Below are positions 53,960-62,897 of a stretch of 64,000 bases of DNA, one piece after another. The notes under the pieces were generated by a model. The model ran no database searches and was not told the DNA's origin. It was given only the letters and a program-made list of their open reading frames with translations. A program made the position numbers and the translations under genes. Each line of letters starts with the position of its first letter. Within the stretch, counting starts at the first letter, position 1. Source of the stretch: Teredinibacter haidensis (GTDB lineage: Bacteria > Pseudomonadota > Gammaproteobacteria > Pseudomonadales > Cellvibrionaceae); assembly GCF_014211975.1 (NCBI RefSeq), contig NZ_CP060084.1, forward strand, positions 4,351,001 through 4,415,000, given 5' to 3'.

Positions 53960-55472
53960 CACCAATTTGGCGATAGACGGTGCCCCACTAATCTGGGCCG
54001 TTGGTGGTTCAGACAGCCGCGCGGGCGCGGGCATTCAGGCCGACCTCCTGACAGCGCAGGATCTCGGCGCCTGCTGCTGCACTATTGTTACTGCGGTAAC
54101 TGCGCAATCGGCTCGACAGGTTGCGATGGTACAGGCGGTTGATCCGCGAGTAGTAGAGCAGCAATTGAATACCTTGCTCGAAGATGGACGTCCACAGCTG
54201 ATTAAGGTGGGCCTTGTGGCAACGCAGGAACAAGTAGAGGTAATTGCCAAGTGGTTGCAGAAAAACCCGGTAGAGCTGGTGTTAGATCCGGTACAGATCG
54301 CGAGTAACCAGGATGGTCTTACCGTGGGTAAAGTAGATCTATCGCCACTATTTTCCTACTGCAAACTGATAACACCCAATAAACACGAAATAGACGCTTT
54401 GGGTGGTATTGAAAAGCTCTCCACCACGGGCGCGAGAGCGGTATTAGTGACGGGGAAAAAAATTGCCAAAGGACAGTTGGCCGACTGTCTCTATGAGTTT
54501 GGCAATAGCGGTTGCAAGTTATGGCGACATACGAGAATTGACTCGATAAATTCACATGGGACGGGTTGCACATTGGCGACGGCAATTACGGTTTTTTCTG
54601 CGCAGGGGTTTCACCTTGCCGACGCGATTACCCAAGCAATCGCCTATGTGCGAAATGGATTGCTGACAGATGAAATTGGAAGTACCAATCACTCGGTAAG
54701 CCACAAAGGATGGCCAGGGAATTCGGGTGTATGGCCGATGGCTGTAGAAACAAAAAAACGGGATGGGATTTTCGATAGTGAAGCGGTCAATAGGGATATT
54801 ACATTTCCGTCGTTAAAACAGCCTTTGGGTTTTTATCCTGTTGTGGACTCTTTCGAGTGGGTAAAGAAATTGATCGATTGCGGCGTGCGAACAATCCAGC
54901 TAAGAATAAAAAATGCGGTATCGCAGAAGAATCTTCGGTGCGAGTTGGCGGAGGCAATCGCATACGCAGAAGAGGCAGAGGCGCAATTGTTTATTAATGA
55001 CCACTGGCAGCTGGCCTGTGACCTCAAAGCTTATGGTGTTCATCTCGGTCAGGAAGATTTGGAAACGGCCAATTTGAAAACTATCGTAAACGCCGGTTTG
55101 CGCTTGGGAATAAGCACCCATGGTTTTTTTGAGCTAAGTGTCGCGCTTTCCTGTAAACCCAGTTATTACGCATTGGGGCATATTTTTGCAACCACAACCA
55201 AAGAAATGCCCAGTTCTCCTCAAGGGCTATCGCGTTTAAGTAAGTATGCGAGTTTGATGCGGGATTTTCCAATTGTTGCCATTGGTGGAATCAACCTGTT
55301 GAACGCCGAAAAAGTTATGTCCTGTGGTGTAAGTAGTATTGCCGTTGTTCGGTCTGTTACGGAAAGCGAAAATCTACCCGATACGATTCGTAAATATAGT
55401 GAAATATTTCATTCCATGAAATACACGGCCAATATTGACAAAGAGGCGCTCTATGCAGATATATGTGAATAA
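53943..55472 (+). CDS. thiDE: Fused HMP-P kinase and thiamin-phosphate synthase (ThiD-ThiE)
   Basis: A 509-aa bifunctional enzyme. The N-terminal part (about 1-270) is ThiD, with VGGSDSRAGAGIQADL, VLDPVQIASNQDG and the anion-hole motif NSHGTGCTLATAI. The C-terminal part (about 294-495) is ThiE, with TIQLRIKN, FINDHWQLACDLKAYGVHLGQED and GISTHGFFEL plus AIGGINLLNAEKV. The two catalyse phosphorylation of HMP-P and coupling with the thiazole phosphate. It begins inside the 3' end of thiC. Confidence 0.93.
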   Translation: MLSLYDTNLAIDGAPLIWAVGGSDSRAGAGIQADLLTAQDLGACCCTIVTAVTAQSARQVAMVQAVDPRVVEQQLNTLLEDGRPQLIKVGLVATQEQVEVIAKWLQKNPVELVLDPVQIASNQDGLTVGKVDLSPLFSYCKLITPNKHEIDALGGIEKLSTTGARAVLVTGKKIAKGQLADCLYEFGNSGCKLWRHTRIDSINSHGTGCTLATAITVFSAQGFHLADAITQAIAYVRNGLLTDEIGSTNHSVSHKGWPGNSGVWPMAVETKKRDGIFDSEAVNRDITFPSLKQPLGFYPVVDSFEWVKKLIDCGVRTIQLRIKNAVSQKNLRCELAEAIAYAEEAEAQLFINDHWQLACDLKAYGVHLGQEDLETANLKTIVNAGLRLGISTHGFFELSVALSCKPSYYALGHIFATTTKEMPSSPQGLSRLSKYASLMRDFPIVAIGGINLLNAEKVMSCGVSSIAVVRSVTESENLPDTIRKYSEIFHSMKYTANIDKEALYADICE

Positions 55473-55650
55473 TGAAGTGTTGCATACGGATTGTAAAAAC
55501 CTTCAGGAGCTTATCGATCTGCAGGCCGTTGGTACACAGCGGATTGCCGCCGCGCTTAATGGCAGCATTATCGTTAGACGTGATTGGCCGGAAACTCAGC
55601 TGAATAACGACGATAACATTGAGTTCTTTCAGGCGGTTTCAGGAGGGTGA
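55453..55650 (+). CDS. thiS: Sulfur carrier protein ThiS
   Basis: A 65-aa ubiquitin-like protein beginning MQIYVNNEVLH and ending with the diglycine AVSGG needed for adenylation and thiocarboxylate formation. The start at 55453 lies inside the 3' end of thiDE. The protein gives sulfur to ThiG for the thiazole ring. No thiF is visible in the window. Confidence 0.95.
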   Translation: MQIYVNNEVLHTDCKNLQELIDLQAVGTQRIAAALNGSIIVRRDWPETQLNNDDNIEFFQAVSGG

Positions 55651-55652
55651 TC

Positions 55653-56426
55653 ATGAGCTTAACGATAGCAGACAAGCAATTTCAATCGCGGCTGTTTATG
55701 GGCAGCGGAAAATTTTCGACTGTTCAGCAAATGTGCGAAGCCGTCAAAGACAGCAACAGCCAAATGGTGACCGTAGCGCTAAAGCGTATTAACTGGCAGC
55801 AGGGCGCTGAAGACATTACTCAGCCGCTGCTGCAATCGGGCGTGAATCTACTGCCAAATACCAGCGGTGCTCGCAATGCAGAAGAAGCGATCTATTTAGC
55901 GAGACTGGGGCGGGAACTATTGGGAACGCACTGGGTAAAACTTGAAATACATCCAGACCAGCGATATTTGATGCCCGATCCGGTTGAAACGTTGGCGGCC
56001 GCAAAAGCTCTGGTTGCAGAAGGTTTTATCGTACTGCCCTATATTCACGCTGATCCTGTTATGTGTAAAAAGTTGGAGGCGGCAGGTTGCGCCGCCGTTA
56101 TGCCACTGGCTGCTCCTATCGGCAGCAATCAGGGGCTGGTAGCGGAAAAATTTCTCAGTATTATTCTAGAGCAGAGTACGGTGCCCGTGGTGGTGGATGC
56201 CGGTTTGGGTGCGCCTTCTGATGCCGCAAAAGCTTTAGAAATGGGGGCTGACGCGGTACTGGTAAACACCGCCATTACAAGCGCAGAAGAGCCGGTGCAA
56301 ATGGCCAGGGCATTTGCCATGGCAGTCGAAGGTGGCAGGCTGGCCTTTGAGAGTGGTTTGGGCCGGCGAAGCTTTACCGCCCACGCCACCAGCCCGCTAT
56401 CGACATTTGCGGAAGCACTGCTGTGA
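55653..56426 (+). CDS. thiG: Thiazole synthase ThiG
   Basis: A 257-aa TIM barrel making the thiazole phosphate with ThiS thiocarboxylate and dehydroglycine. Signatures: FMGSGKFSTVQQM, LLPNTSGARNAEEAIYLARLGRE, PDPVETLAAAKALVAEGF, MPLAAPIGSNQGL and VDAGLGAPSDAAKALEMGADAVLVNTAI. The ATG at 55653 follows AGGAGG; an upstream GTG is in frame but less likely. Its stop overlaps thiH. Confidence 0.96.
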   Translation: MSLTIADKQFQSRLFMGSGKFSTVQQMCEAVKDSNSQMVTVALKRINWQQGAEDITQPLLQSGVNLLPNTSGARNAEEAIYLARLGRELLGTHWVKLEIHPDQRYLMPDPVETLAAAKALVAEGFIVLPYIHADPVMCKKLEAAGCAAVMPLAAPIGSNQGLVAEKFLSIILEQSTVPVVVDAGLGAPSDAAKALEMGADAVLVNTAITSAEEPVQMARAFAMAVEGGRLAFESGLGRRSFTAHATSPLSTFAEALL

Positions 56427-57532
56427 GTGTAAGTGTAAGTGAAGCGTTTACTGAAAAGCTGCGGTGGAAATCTAACAATATTGATAGTTCACAGGTCGAG
56501 GCTGTTTTGCATCAGCAACATCTGGATATTCACGATCTTCCTATTCTTCTTTCTGCGACAGCAGCGAAATATTTGCCGCAAATGGCCGAGCGTAGCCACC
56601 GGCAAACCCTTCAGCGCTTTGGCGCCAACCTGCAGTTATTTTTACCGTTGTACCTGAGTAATTTGTGCACCAATATCTGTACGTATTGCGGCTTTTCTGC
56701 CGATGCGCCTATCAAGAGAACTTGGCTTAGGCCGCATCAACTTGAAGACGAAGTGGAATCGTTAAAACAAAAAAATGTAGAGCACCTGTTGCTGGTGACC
56801 GGAGAGGCCGAGCATAAAATTGGGCTCGAATATTTCTGTAAAACACTGCAAGAGCTTCGTCCACACTTCGCTAACCTGCTATTGGAATCGCAACCCTTTT
56901 CTGAGCAGGAGTATCGGGAGCTGGCACAGGCAGGCCTGGATGGTGTTGTGGTCTATCAGGAGACTTACAATAAAAACGTCTACAGCTCTGTTCACAAGAG
57001 AGGAAAGAAGCAAGATTTTTCTTGGCGCTTAAATACGCCAGAGCGGATTGCCAAGGCGGGTATCGATAAAATTGGAATGGGCATTCTGCTTGGTCTAGCC
57101 GACTGGCGGGAAGATGCCCTAGCGCTGGCAGAACATCTTCACTCGATGCAAAAAAAATACTGGCAACAGCGCTACAGTATTAGTTTTCCGAGGCTGCGCC
57201 CCTGTGCTTCTGCGTTTGATATTCCCTGCCCAGTCACGGATAGGGAATTTATTCAGCTGGTTGTGGCGTTTCGCTTATGCTTTCCCGATGTCGAGTTAGT
57301 GCTTTCCACGCGGGAATCTGCAACCATGCGCAATGCACTTCTGCCTCTGGGAATAACCCATTTAAGTGCAGAGGCCAGTACACAGCCCGGCGGTTATTCG
57401 GAAAACAGTGCCAAAGCGCTAAAGCAATTCGATATTAGCGACGAGCGCAGTTTAGCTGAAATTCAGTCCGTAATTGAAGGTCTGGGCTACATGCCGGTAT
57501 TGGCGGATCAAATTCCAGTTCGATCGTTATAG
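56423..57532 (+). CDS. thiH: Tyrosine lyase ThiH (2-iminoacetate synthase)
   Basis: A 369-aa radical SAM enzyme cleaving tyrosine to p-cresol and dehydroglycine for ThiG. The cluster motif is CTNICTYCGF (CxxxCxxC), with LLLVTGEAEHKIGLEYF, VYQETYNKNVYSSVHKRGKKQDF and ISFPRLRPCASAF. Presence of ThiH rather than glycine oxidase indicates the anaerobic-type thiazole route. The GTG start overlaps the thiG stop (GTGA). Confidence 0.95.
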   Translation: MSVSVSEAFTEKLRWKSNNIDSSQVEAVLHQQHLDIHDLPILLSATAAKYLPQMAERSHRQTLQRFGANLQLFLPLYLSNLCTNICTYCGFSADAPIKRTWLRPHQLEDEVESLKQKNVEHLLLVTGEAEHKIGLEYFCKTLQELRPHFANLLLESQPFSEQEYRELAQAGLDGVVVYQETYNKNVYSSVHKRGKKQDFSWRLNTPERIAKAGIDKIGMGILLGLADWREDALALAEHLHSMQKKYWQQRYSISFPRLRPCASAFDIPCPVTDREFIQLVVAFRLCFPDVELVLSTRESATMRNALLPLGITHLSAEASTQPGGYSENSAKALKQFDISDERSLAEIQSVIEGLGYMPVLADQIPVRSL

Positions 57533-57540
57533 TCGATCAA

Positions 57541-58125
57541 TTAGTCGCGCAGCAGACGCCATAGCGTTGTTTGATCAGGGAAGCCGGTTGATTCAAACTG
57601 AATACTTTTTTGATATTCCGAGAGTGCTGCAATCGTCGCTGCGGAAAAATTACTATCGACGATGCCTTTATAGAAACCGTTCTGTTTTAGCTTATTTTGA
57701 ATTCGGTTGATAGTCACTTTGTAAAGGTGCGTTTTGCGCTTGCCGATGGTAATAATCTCCTGGTCCGACATGGCCTTGATTCTATCTTTATGTAGCTGTG
57801 TCAGTACCGAATTAAAGACGGTGAAAATGCGATCACTTGGGTTGTTTTCACAGTGGTTCGCTAGTACTTTTGTTAGTAGCTCGGTGTTTTCGAAGGACGT
57901 TATATCGTAAGTATCGGGGGAAAACTGATTGTAGGCAGATACGTAACCTTCCAGCCAGCCGCCGATTAAAAAGTACACCTCCGATTTACTATCCCGCTCT
58001 TTACTGTAAAGGGAACAGGTTAGAAGCCCCGCACCTTTAAGAGAAAAATTATTGTTCTTGTCGGCAGAAAATGTTGAGGGGCTGCACAATAATACCATTA
58101 GCCCGAAAAATATTAATTTCTTCAT
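57541..58125 (-). CDS. Exported protein with Rap1a/HdeA-like and peptidoglycan-binding-like regions
   Basis: A 194-aa protein with signal peptide (ends FSA). The first region (about 30-115) with GAGLLTCSLYS, FLIGGWLEGYVSAYNQF and LANHCEN resembles small cysteine-bridged periplasmic domains of the Rap1a/Tai kind. The C-terminal 60 residues (INRIQNKLKQNGFYKGIVDS, FSAATIAALSEYQKS, DQTTLWRLL) look like a PG_binding_1 domain. Either assignment is by pattern. It ends eight bases from thiH on the opposite strand. Confidence 0.68.
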   Translation of the reverse strand: MKKLIFFGLMVLLCSPSTFSADKNNNFSLKGAGLLTCSLYSKERDSKSEVYFLIGGWLEGYVSAYNQFSPDTYDITSFENTELLTKVLANHCENNPSDRIFTVFNSVLTQLHKDRIKAMSDQEIITIGKRKTHLYKVTINRIQNKLKQNGFYKGIVDSNFSAATIAALSEYQKSIQFESTGFPDQTTLWRLLRD

Positions 58126-58221
58126 AAAAACTCTCTGGCATTAATAATAGTAAGCATAAGCAGCGACCTGAGTGTTGCGCGATTCAGGTCGCTGACAATT
58201 GGGGACTAGATCAAGAAAGTA

Positions 58222-59745
58222 CTACGAATACTTTCTGCGAAATAACGTAAGCCCAAATATACCGCTAATGAAAAGTAGCAAGCTTCCGGTTTCTGGTACA
58301 TCTGCTTCGCTAAGGTCAACAACAAAGGCGTCGCCAATCATTCGTTCAAACCCACCAAGTGAAAAGCTTTTTGCATAGAGATCCGGCGAGTCAAACATAT
58401 CCAGTGAGTCAGACAGTACATTGCCTATACCAAAACTATTACTGCCCAATACGCCGAAGTCATAAAATATTTGCAGAAGATCAATAGAAAAATCGAAGTC
58501 GAAATCCAGTAGCGTTTCGTTGCTGAGCTGCGATATCAGATAGAATGTTGGGGTGACGGTGGTAATGCCTGCAGTAAAAGCAATATCGGGTAAATCATCC
58601 CAGGCAGCAGATAGCGATGATATCCATTGACCGCCTACCTGAACCAGTTCATCGAACACCAGTTCAACATACAGGGTTGGCGTTAATTCAAAATCCTGCT
58701 GTAAATCGATCGTTGGGCCCATTTCGACATTGATAATATCGTAGCCAATTTCGCCCAGTACCGGAATGTTTTGGGTGTTGCCAAAAAGGCCTGGCACGCC
58801 TGCCGCAGTGGCAATGACGTTATCGACATCGACGATTAAATCGACTAAATCATCCTGGCCGCTTGCCTGCAGTGTCTGGCTTGCTGTATTTGCGCCACCA
58901 CTGGCATTGGGTTGTGGTAAATGCAGCGTAATTTCAGCTAAACCTGCTACGTCTAACGCTAAAGGAAATCCATCGGCAGGAGAGGGTAGACCAAAGGACG
59001 AAGGGGGAAGACCAAAGACTTCAACACCACCTGAGCCATCTTCGTTAAACGACAGAATGCTGGCTCTTTCATTGATATTAAAGGAGCTGCCGCCGGTGGT
59101 ACATCCTGGGCCAATAATACAGCCGGTAGCACTGACACTGCCGGACAACTGCATTACGGCGTCCGCAGAAAGGGACATGGTTGAAAAACTGGTGTCGAGT
59201 GTATTGGTGCCAGCGAGAGTGCTGTTGGGGTTGAAATTAAAATATTCGCCAACGGTAGCATTGGTTTTATCGGGAATATCCAATTCCGCGCGATAGGAAA
59301 CGGTGGCATCGACTGAGCCGCTGTCGATAGATAGACCTAATTCAATTCCAACCTTGCCGCTGGTGTTACCTGAAACAGTTGCACCGGTTCGTGTATCGAT
59401 ATAGGCCGCCGGTATCGGATTGGGTAAATTCTCTGAAGGCCTATCGCCGCAGAAAATATTGATCGTCTCTTTGCAGACGAACCAAAGCCCATACAAAGGG
59501 TTTGGGATAGTTCCACCCGTGCCAGGTACCCTTTCGTTGGCACTTCCGGCAATTCCGCCAACCGAAACACTTTTGTTGGACCATTCTGCCCCGAGAAAAG
59601 CCGTTTCATTAAGGGAATAGGAATCACCCGAATCCCAAATACTTTGGCCGCTGGTATTAAATGATAAATCGTAGGATGTGGGGACTGCATGGGCGCAGAG
59701 AGGTAAGAGTAAAAAAACGGTAAGATAGGTACTAAATCTATTCAT
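58222..59745 (-). CDS. PEP-CTERM sorting-signal exported protein
   Basis: A 507-aa protein from the ATG at 59745 (ribosome site AAGGA). Signal peptide ends AHA. The body is Ser/Thr/Asn-rich and beta-strand-like, with FNTSGQSIWDSGDSYSLNETA and two cysteine pairs. The C-terminus DVPETGSLLLFISGIFGLTLFRRK is a classic PEP-CTERM tripartite signal (PET variant, hydrophobic helix, basic tail), for exosortase-dependent sorting to the surface or an exopolysaccharide matrix. The upstream open frame to 59790 is ignored. No exosortase gene is seen in this window. Confidence 0.85.
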   Translation of the reverse strand: MNRFSTYLTVFLLLPLCAHAVPTSYDLSFNTSGQSIWDSGDSYSLNETAFLGAEWSNKSVSVGGIAGSANERVPGTGGTIPNPLYGLWFVCKETINIFCGDRPSENLPNPIPAAYIDTRTGATVSGNTSGKVGIELGLSIDSGSVDATVSYRAELDIPDKTNATVGEYFNFNPNSTLAGTNTLDTSFSTMSLSADAVMQLSGSVSATGCIIGPGCTTGGSSFNINERASILSFNEDGSGGVEVFGLPPSSFGLPSPADGFPLALDVAGLAEITLHLPQPNASGGANTASQTLQASGQDDLVDLIVDVDNVIATAAGVPGLFGNTQNIPVLGEIGYDIINVEMGPTIDLQQDFELTPTLYVELVFDELVQVGGQWISSLSAAWDDLPDIAFTAGITTVTPTFYLISQLSNETLLDFDFDFSIDLLQIFYDFGVLGSNSFGIGNVLSDSLDMFDSPDLYAKSFSLGGFERMIGDAFVVDLSEADVPETGSLLLFISGIFGLTLFRRKYS

Positions 59746-60308
59746 GGGAGTCGTCCTTGGTTCTAGATTCTGTTTGCACCGACAAGCCAAAAAATATTGT
59801 TAGCTTTTAGTGGAATAAAAAAACAAGCGTTAAAAACAGCTAGACGTTAGTCGCGTAATTCAGTCGCTTGAATTTGAGCGTTTCCTAATGCAATTAAAGT
59901 GCTCAAAAAATAAACAGCCGATAAAACAGCACCTTATTTTTCCCTACATTTTTTGCAAGTATAAAAAATGTAAATCCAGTCGACATTGTTTGACGCACAT
60001 TTCATTTTCAAAATATTAAAATTTTAAAAAGTAACGGAAAACTATTAGAGATGTCGCTGATCTAGTTGATTGGAGTGACAGTCGCATCGCCTAGAAAAAT
60101 AAGCGGTGCCGTTATTATGCTAAAAAATTATTTTCATTTTAAAACGGAATAGAAAATATGGGACGAGAGAGTTTTGGTGGAAAAATTTTTTCGGAGGTAA
60201 TGTTTTTTGTGACAGAAGGTTGTGTAGATAATGAGGTTTGATAAGAGGATTGTTGCGAAAGAACGAGTTTATCTGCTTCTTGATATTTCAGTTGGTTTCG
60301 CTTAGGTG
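59746..60308. other. AT-rich intergenic region
   Basis: About 560 bases between the PEP-CTERM gene and the DksA/TraR-type gene; strongly AT-rich. Contains the promoter region of the PEP-CTERM gene; nothing else recognised. Confidence 0.5.
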
Positions 60309-60653
60309 TTAATGTTTGTCGGCACACTGGGTACAGTATTGCGTCGCGAGACTAATCTCCAAACGCTTTATATTTATCTTTTCTCCACAATCCAAACAAC
60401 AGCCGTAATCATCGTTTTCAATCCGTACCAGGGCAGACTGTAGCTGTTTAATTTTTAAATCTCTGCGTCGATTTTGTTCAACCTGCATGGCTTGTTGTTG
60501 CAGGGCATCCATTCTGGATAGGCGACCGATTTTTGATTGGTCCAGCTCGACGGTTTCTGCGCCTTCGTGGGAAATAGTGTTAAGTGTTTTCAGTTCGTTG
60601 AGTTCGTTTTCAATAAGCGAGGTAAAGTGCTTGAGATTGATGGCATGGGGCAT
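60309..60653 (-). CDS. DksA/TraR-type zinc-finger protein
   Basis: A 114-aa protein; the ATG at 60653 starts MPHAINLKHFTSLIENEL. It has a long helix (about 15-75) and a C-terminal four-cysteine zinc finger (CLDCGEKINIKRLEI..YCTQC) typical of the DksA/TraR family, which binds the secondary channel of RNA polymerase. It is shorter than DksA (about 150 aa), nearer to the TraR-like/YbiI group. Position near typA is not informative. Confidence 0.85.
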   Translation of the reverse strand: MPHAINLKHFTSLIENELNELKTLNTISHEGAETVELDQSKIGRLSRMDALQQQAMQVEQNRRRDLKIKQLQSALVRIENDDYGCCLDCGEKINIKRLEISLATQYCTQCADKH

Positions 60654-60711
60654 GGCTTTTATTTTTTTGTTTGAAGAATGTACCAGCCTACAGGATGTTT
60701 TGGCTAGATAC

Positions 60712-60739
60712 AAAAACGCCCGCATATAGCGGGCGTTTT
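60712..60739 (-). terminator. Terminator after typA
   Basis: An 11-bp perfect stem AAAACGCCCGC / GCGGGCGTTTT with 5-base loop (60713-60739) just beyond the typA stop on the minus strand, followed by T-rich sequence. Confidence 0.85.
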
Positions 60740-60755
60740 ATTCAAGGTCTATCGT

Positions 60756-62573
60756 TTATTTTGCAGCGTTTTTCGCGCGCTTGCGCTCATTTTCTGCAAG
60801 CAGTTTTTTACGTAAACGAATGGAGTGGGGTGTTACTTCTACCAGCTCGTCGTCTTCGATAAACTCCAGCGCCTGCTCCAGGGTGTGCTTAATGGGCGGC
60901 GTAAGGATCAATGCCTCATCCGTACCGGCAGCGCGAATATTGTTAAGCTGCTTGGCTTTGGTGGGGTTGACGACCAGATCGTTATCGCGGGAGTGGATAC
61001 CCACGATCTGCCCTTCGTAAACTTCCGCACCATGGCCCAGAAACAATCGGCCGCGATCCTGCAGGTTGAAGAGGCCGTAAGCCAGAGTCTTGCCTTTCAC
61101 CATGCTAACCAGTACGCCGTTCTGGCGGCTGGTAACTTCGCCGGCTTTAACTGGGCCATAGTGATCGAAGATGCTGGTCATAATGCCGGAGCCAGAGGTG
61201 AGGGTAAGGAACAGGCCTCGGAAACCGATCAGTCCACGCGAGGGAATTAAGAATTCCAGTTTTACGCGGCCCTTGCCGTCGGGCTGCATATTGGTCAGTT
61301 CGCCCTTACGCAGGCCCAGTTCTTCCATAATGGAACCCTGGTGCTGATCTTCAACATCGATAACCACTTGCTCGAAAGGCTCGTGAATTTCGCCGTTTAC
61401 TTCTTTCTGGATGACTTCTGGGCGGGATACGCCCAGTTCGAAACCTTCTCGGCGCATATTTTCGATAAGAACACTCAGGTGTAACTCGCCGCGACCGGAA
61501 ACTTTGAACTTGTCTGGAGTGTCGCCCTGAACAACCCGCAGGGCTACGTTGTGAATCAGCTCCTGTTCCAGGCGTTCTTTGATATTGCGCGAGGTAACAT
61601 ACTTACCGTCCTGACCGGCGAAAGGCGAGTCATTTACCTGAAAGGTCATGCTCACGGTAGGTTCGTCTACGCTCAGAGGAGGCATGGGGTCAGGGGCGGT
61701 GGGGTCGCACAGGGTATCGGAGATACTGAGCTTATCGACACCCGTGATACAAACGATATCACCTGCTGTCGCTTCGTCGGTATCGACACGCTCAAGGCCG
61801 TGGTAGCCCATTACTTGCAATACTTTAGCCTTGCGGGACTTGCCGTCTTTGTCGAGCACCACAACCTGCTGGTTGGGTTTGAGGCTGCCGCGACTAATGC
61901 GGCCAATACCAATAACGCCCACGTAGCTGTTGTAGTCCAGCGCAGAAATCTGCATTTGGAAGGGCTTGTCGATCTCCACCTTGGGGGGCGCTACCTGATC
62001 CACGATCAATTGTAGCAGCGGTGTCATGTCGTCAGCCATATTGTCCAGATCAAGGCCAGCGTAGCCGTTGAGGGCGGAGGCGTAGATCATGGGGAAGTCC
62101 AGCTGCTCTTCGTCGCCGTCGAGTCGGTCGAACAGGTCGAATACCTGATCGTGCACCCAGTCGGGGCGCGCGCCGGGACGGTCAACTTTGTTGATAACAA
62201 CAATAGGTTTCAGTCCCTTTTCGAAGGCCTTACTGGTCACAAAACGGGTTTGTGGCATAGGGCCGTCAACGGCATCTACCAGTAGTAGTACCGAGTCAAC
62301 CATCGATAGAACGCGCTCTACCTCACCGCCGAAGTCGGCGTGCCCTGGGGTGTCTACGATATTAATACGGTAGCCGTTCCAGTTGATGGCGGTATTCTTC
62401 GCCAGAATGGTAATACCTCGCTCACGCTCCTGGTCATTGGAGTCCATGATGCGCTCAGCGCCTTCGTCTTTGCGGTCCAGGGTGCCGGACTGCTTTAGCA
62501 GTTTGTCCACGAGGGTGGTTTTGCCATGGTCTACGTGGGCAATAATGGCGATATTGCGCAGATTATCTATCAC
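60756..62573 (-). CDS. typA: Ribosome-associated GTPase TypA/BipA
   Basis: A 605-aa translational GTPase with G1 AHVDHGKTTLVD, G3 DTPGHADFGGEV, G4 NKVDRPGARPDW, EF-G-like domains and the C-terminal region GRVKLEFLIPSRGLIGFRG and DRGRLFLGHGAEVYEG. It assists ribosome assembly and stress responses such as cold growth. The GTG at 62573 is taken as start; no ATG precedes the P-loop. Confidence 0.96.
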   Translation of the reverse strand: MIDNLRNIAIIAHVDHGKTTLVDKLLKQSGTLDRKDEGAERIMDSNDQERERGITILAKNTAINWNGYRINIVDTPGHADFGGEVERVLSMVDSVLLLVDAVDGPMPQTRFVTSKAFEKGLKPIVVINKVDRPGARPDWVHDQVFDLFDRLDGDEEQLDFPMIYASALNGYAGLDLDNMADDMTPLLQLIVDQVAPPKVEIDKPFQMQISALDYNSYVGVIGIGRISRGSLKPNQQVVVLDKDGKSRKAKVLQVMGYHGLERVDTDEATAGDIVCITGVDKLSISDTLCDPTAPDPMPPLSVDEPTVSMTFQVNDSPFAGQDGKYVTSRNIKERLEQELIHNVALRVVQGDTPDKFKVSGRGELHLSVLIENMRREGFELGVSRPEVIQKEVNGEIHEPFEQVVIDVEDQHQGSIMEELGLRKGELTNMQPDGKGRVKLEFLIPSRGLIGFRGLFLTLTSGSGIMTSIFDHYGPVKAGEVTSRQNGVLVSMVKGKTLAYGLFNLQDRGRLFLGHGAEVYEGQIVGIHSRDNDLVVNPTKAKQLNNIRAAGTDEALILTPPIKHTLEQALEFIEDDELVEVTPHSIRLRKKLLAENERKRAKNAAK

Positions 62574-62897
62574 AGGGGGGGCCTCTAAAAATCAACGGAA
62601 GGCAGCCTCTTTTGGAGGCGACTGGTTAAAAGGCGCGCATTATAGCGGTGAAGAGTAACCTTAGATAGTGCTTTTACTGCCTAATCAGCCATATTGGCTA
62701 CCGAGTTGCGCCAGGGGCTGGTGACATCATCAGGTCGGATTGGGCTACAATGTTTTATCCGTTTGGAGAATTACCAATATACAGGCCATAAATAACAAAT
62801 AGATGTACAGCGGTAATGGGCGGGCATTGTGAATAGAGGCTCGTCAACGCCTGCTGACATCGATCCGGTCGTGAATTTTTCTGTTAAGGAGCACATT
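62574..62897. promoter_or_regulatory. Divergent promoter region of typA and cysK
   Basis: About 320 bases between divergent genes, no gene recognised. The cysK reading frame is open from 62829, but TAAGGAG before 62898 and family alignment place the start at 62898. Confidence 0.5.

Noticed and set aside
61551..62015. 154-aa plus-strand frame inside typA
   Set aside because: Shadow of the typA coding strand; no recognised domain.
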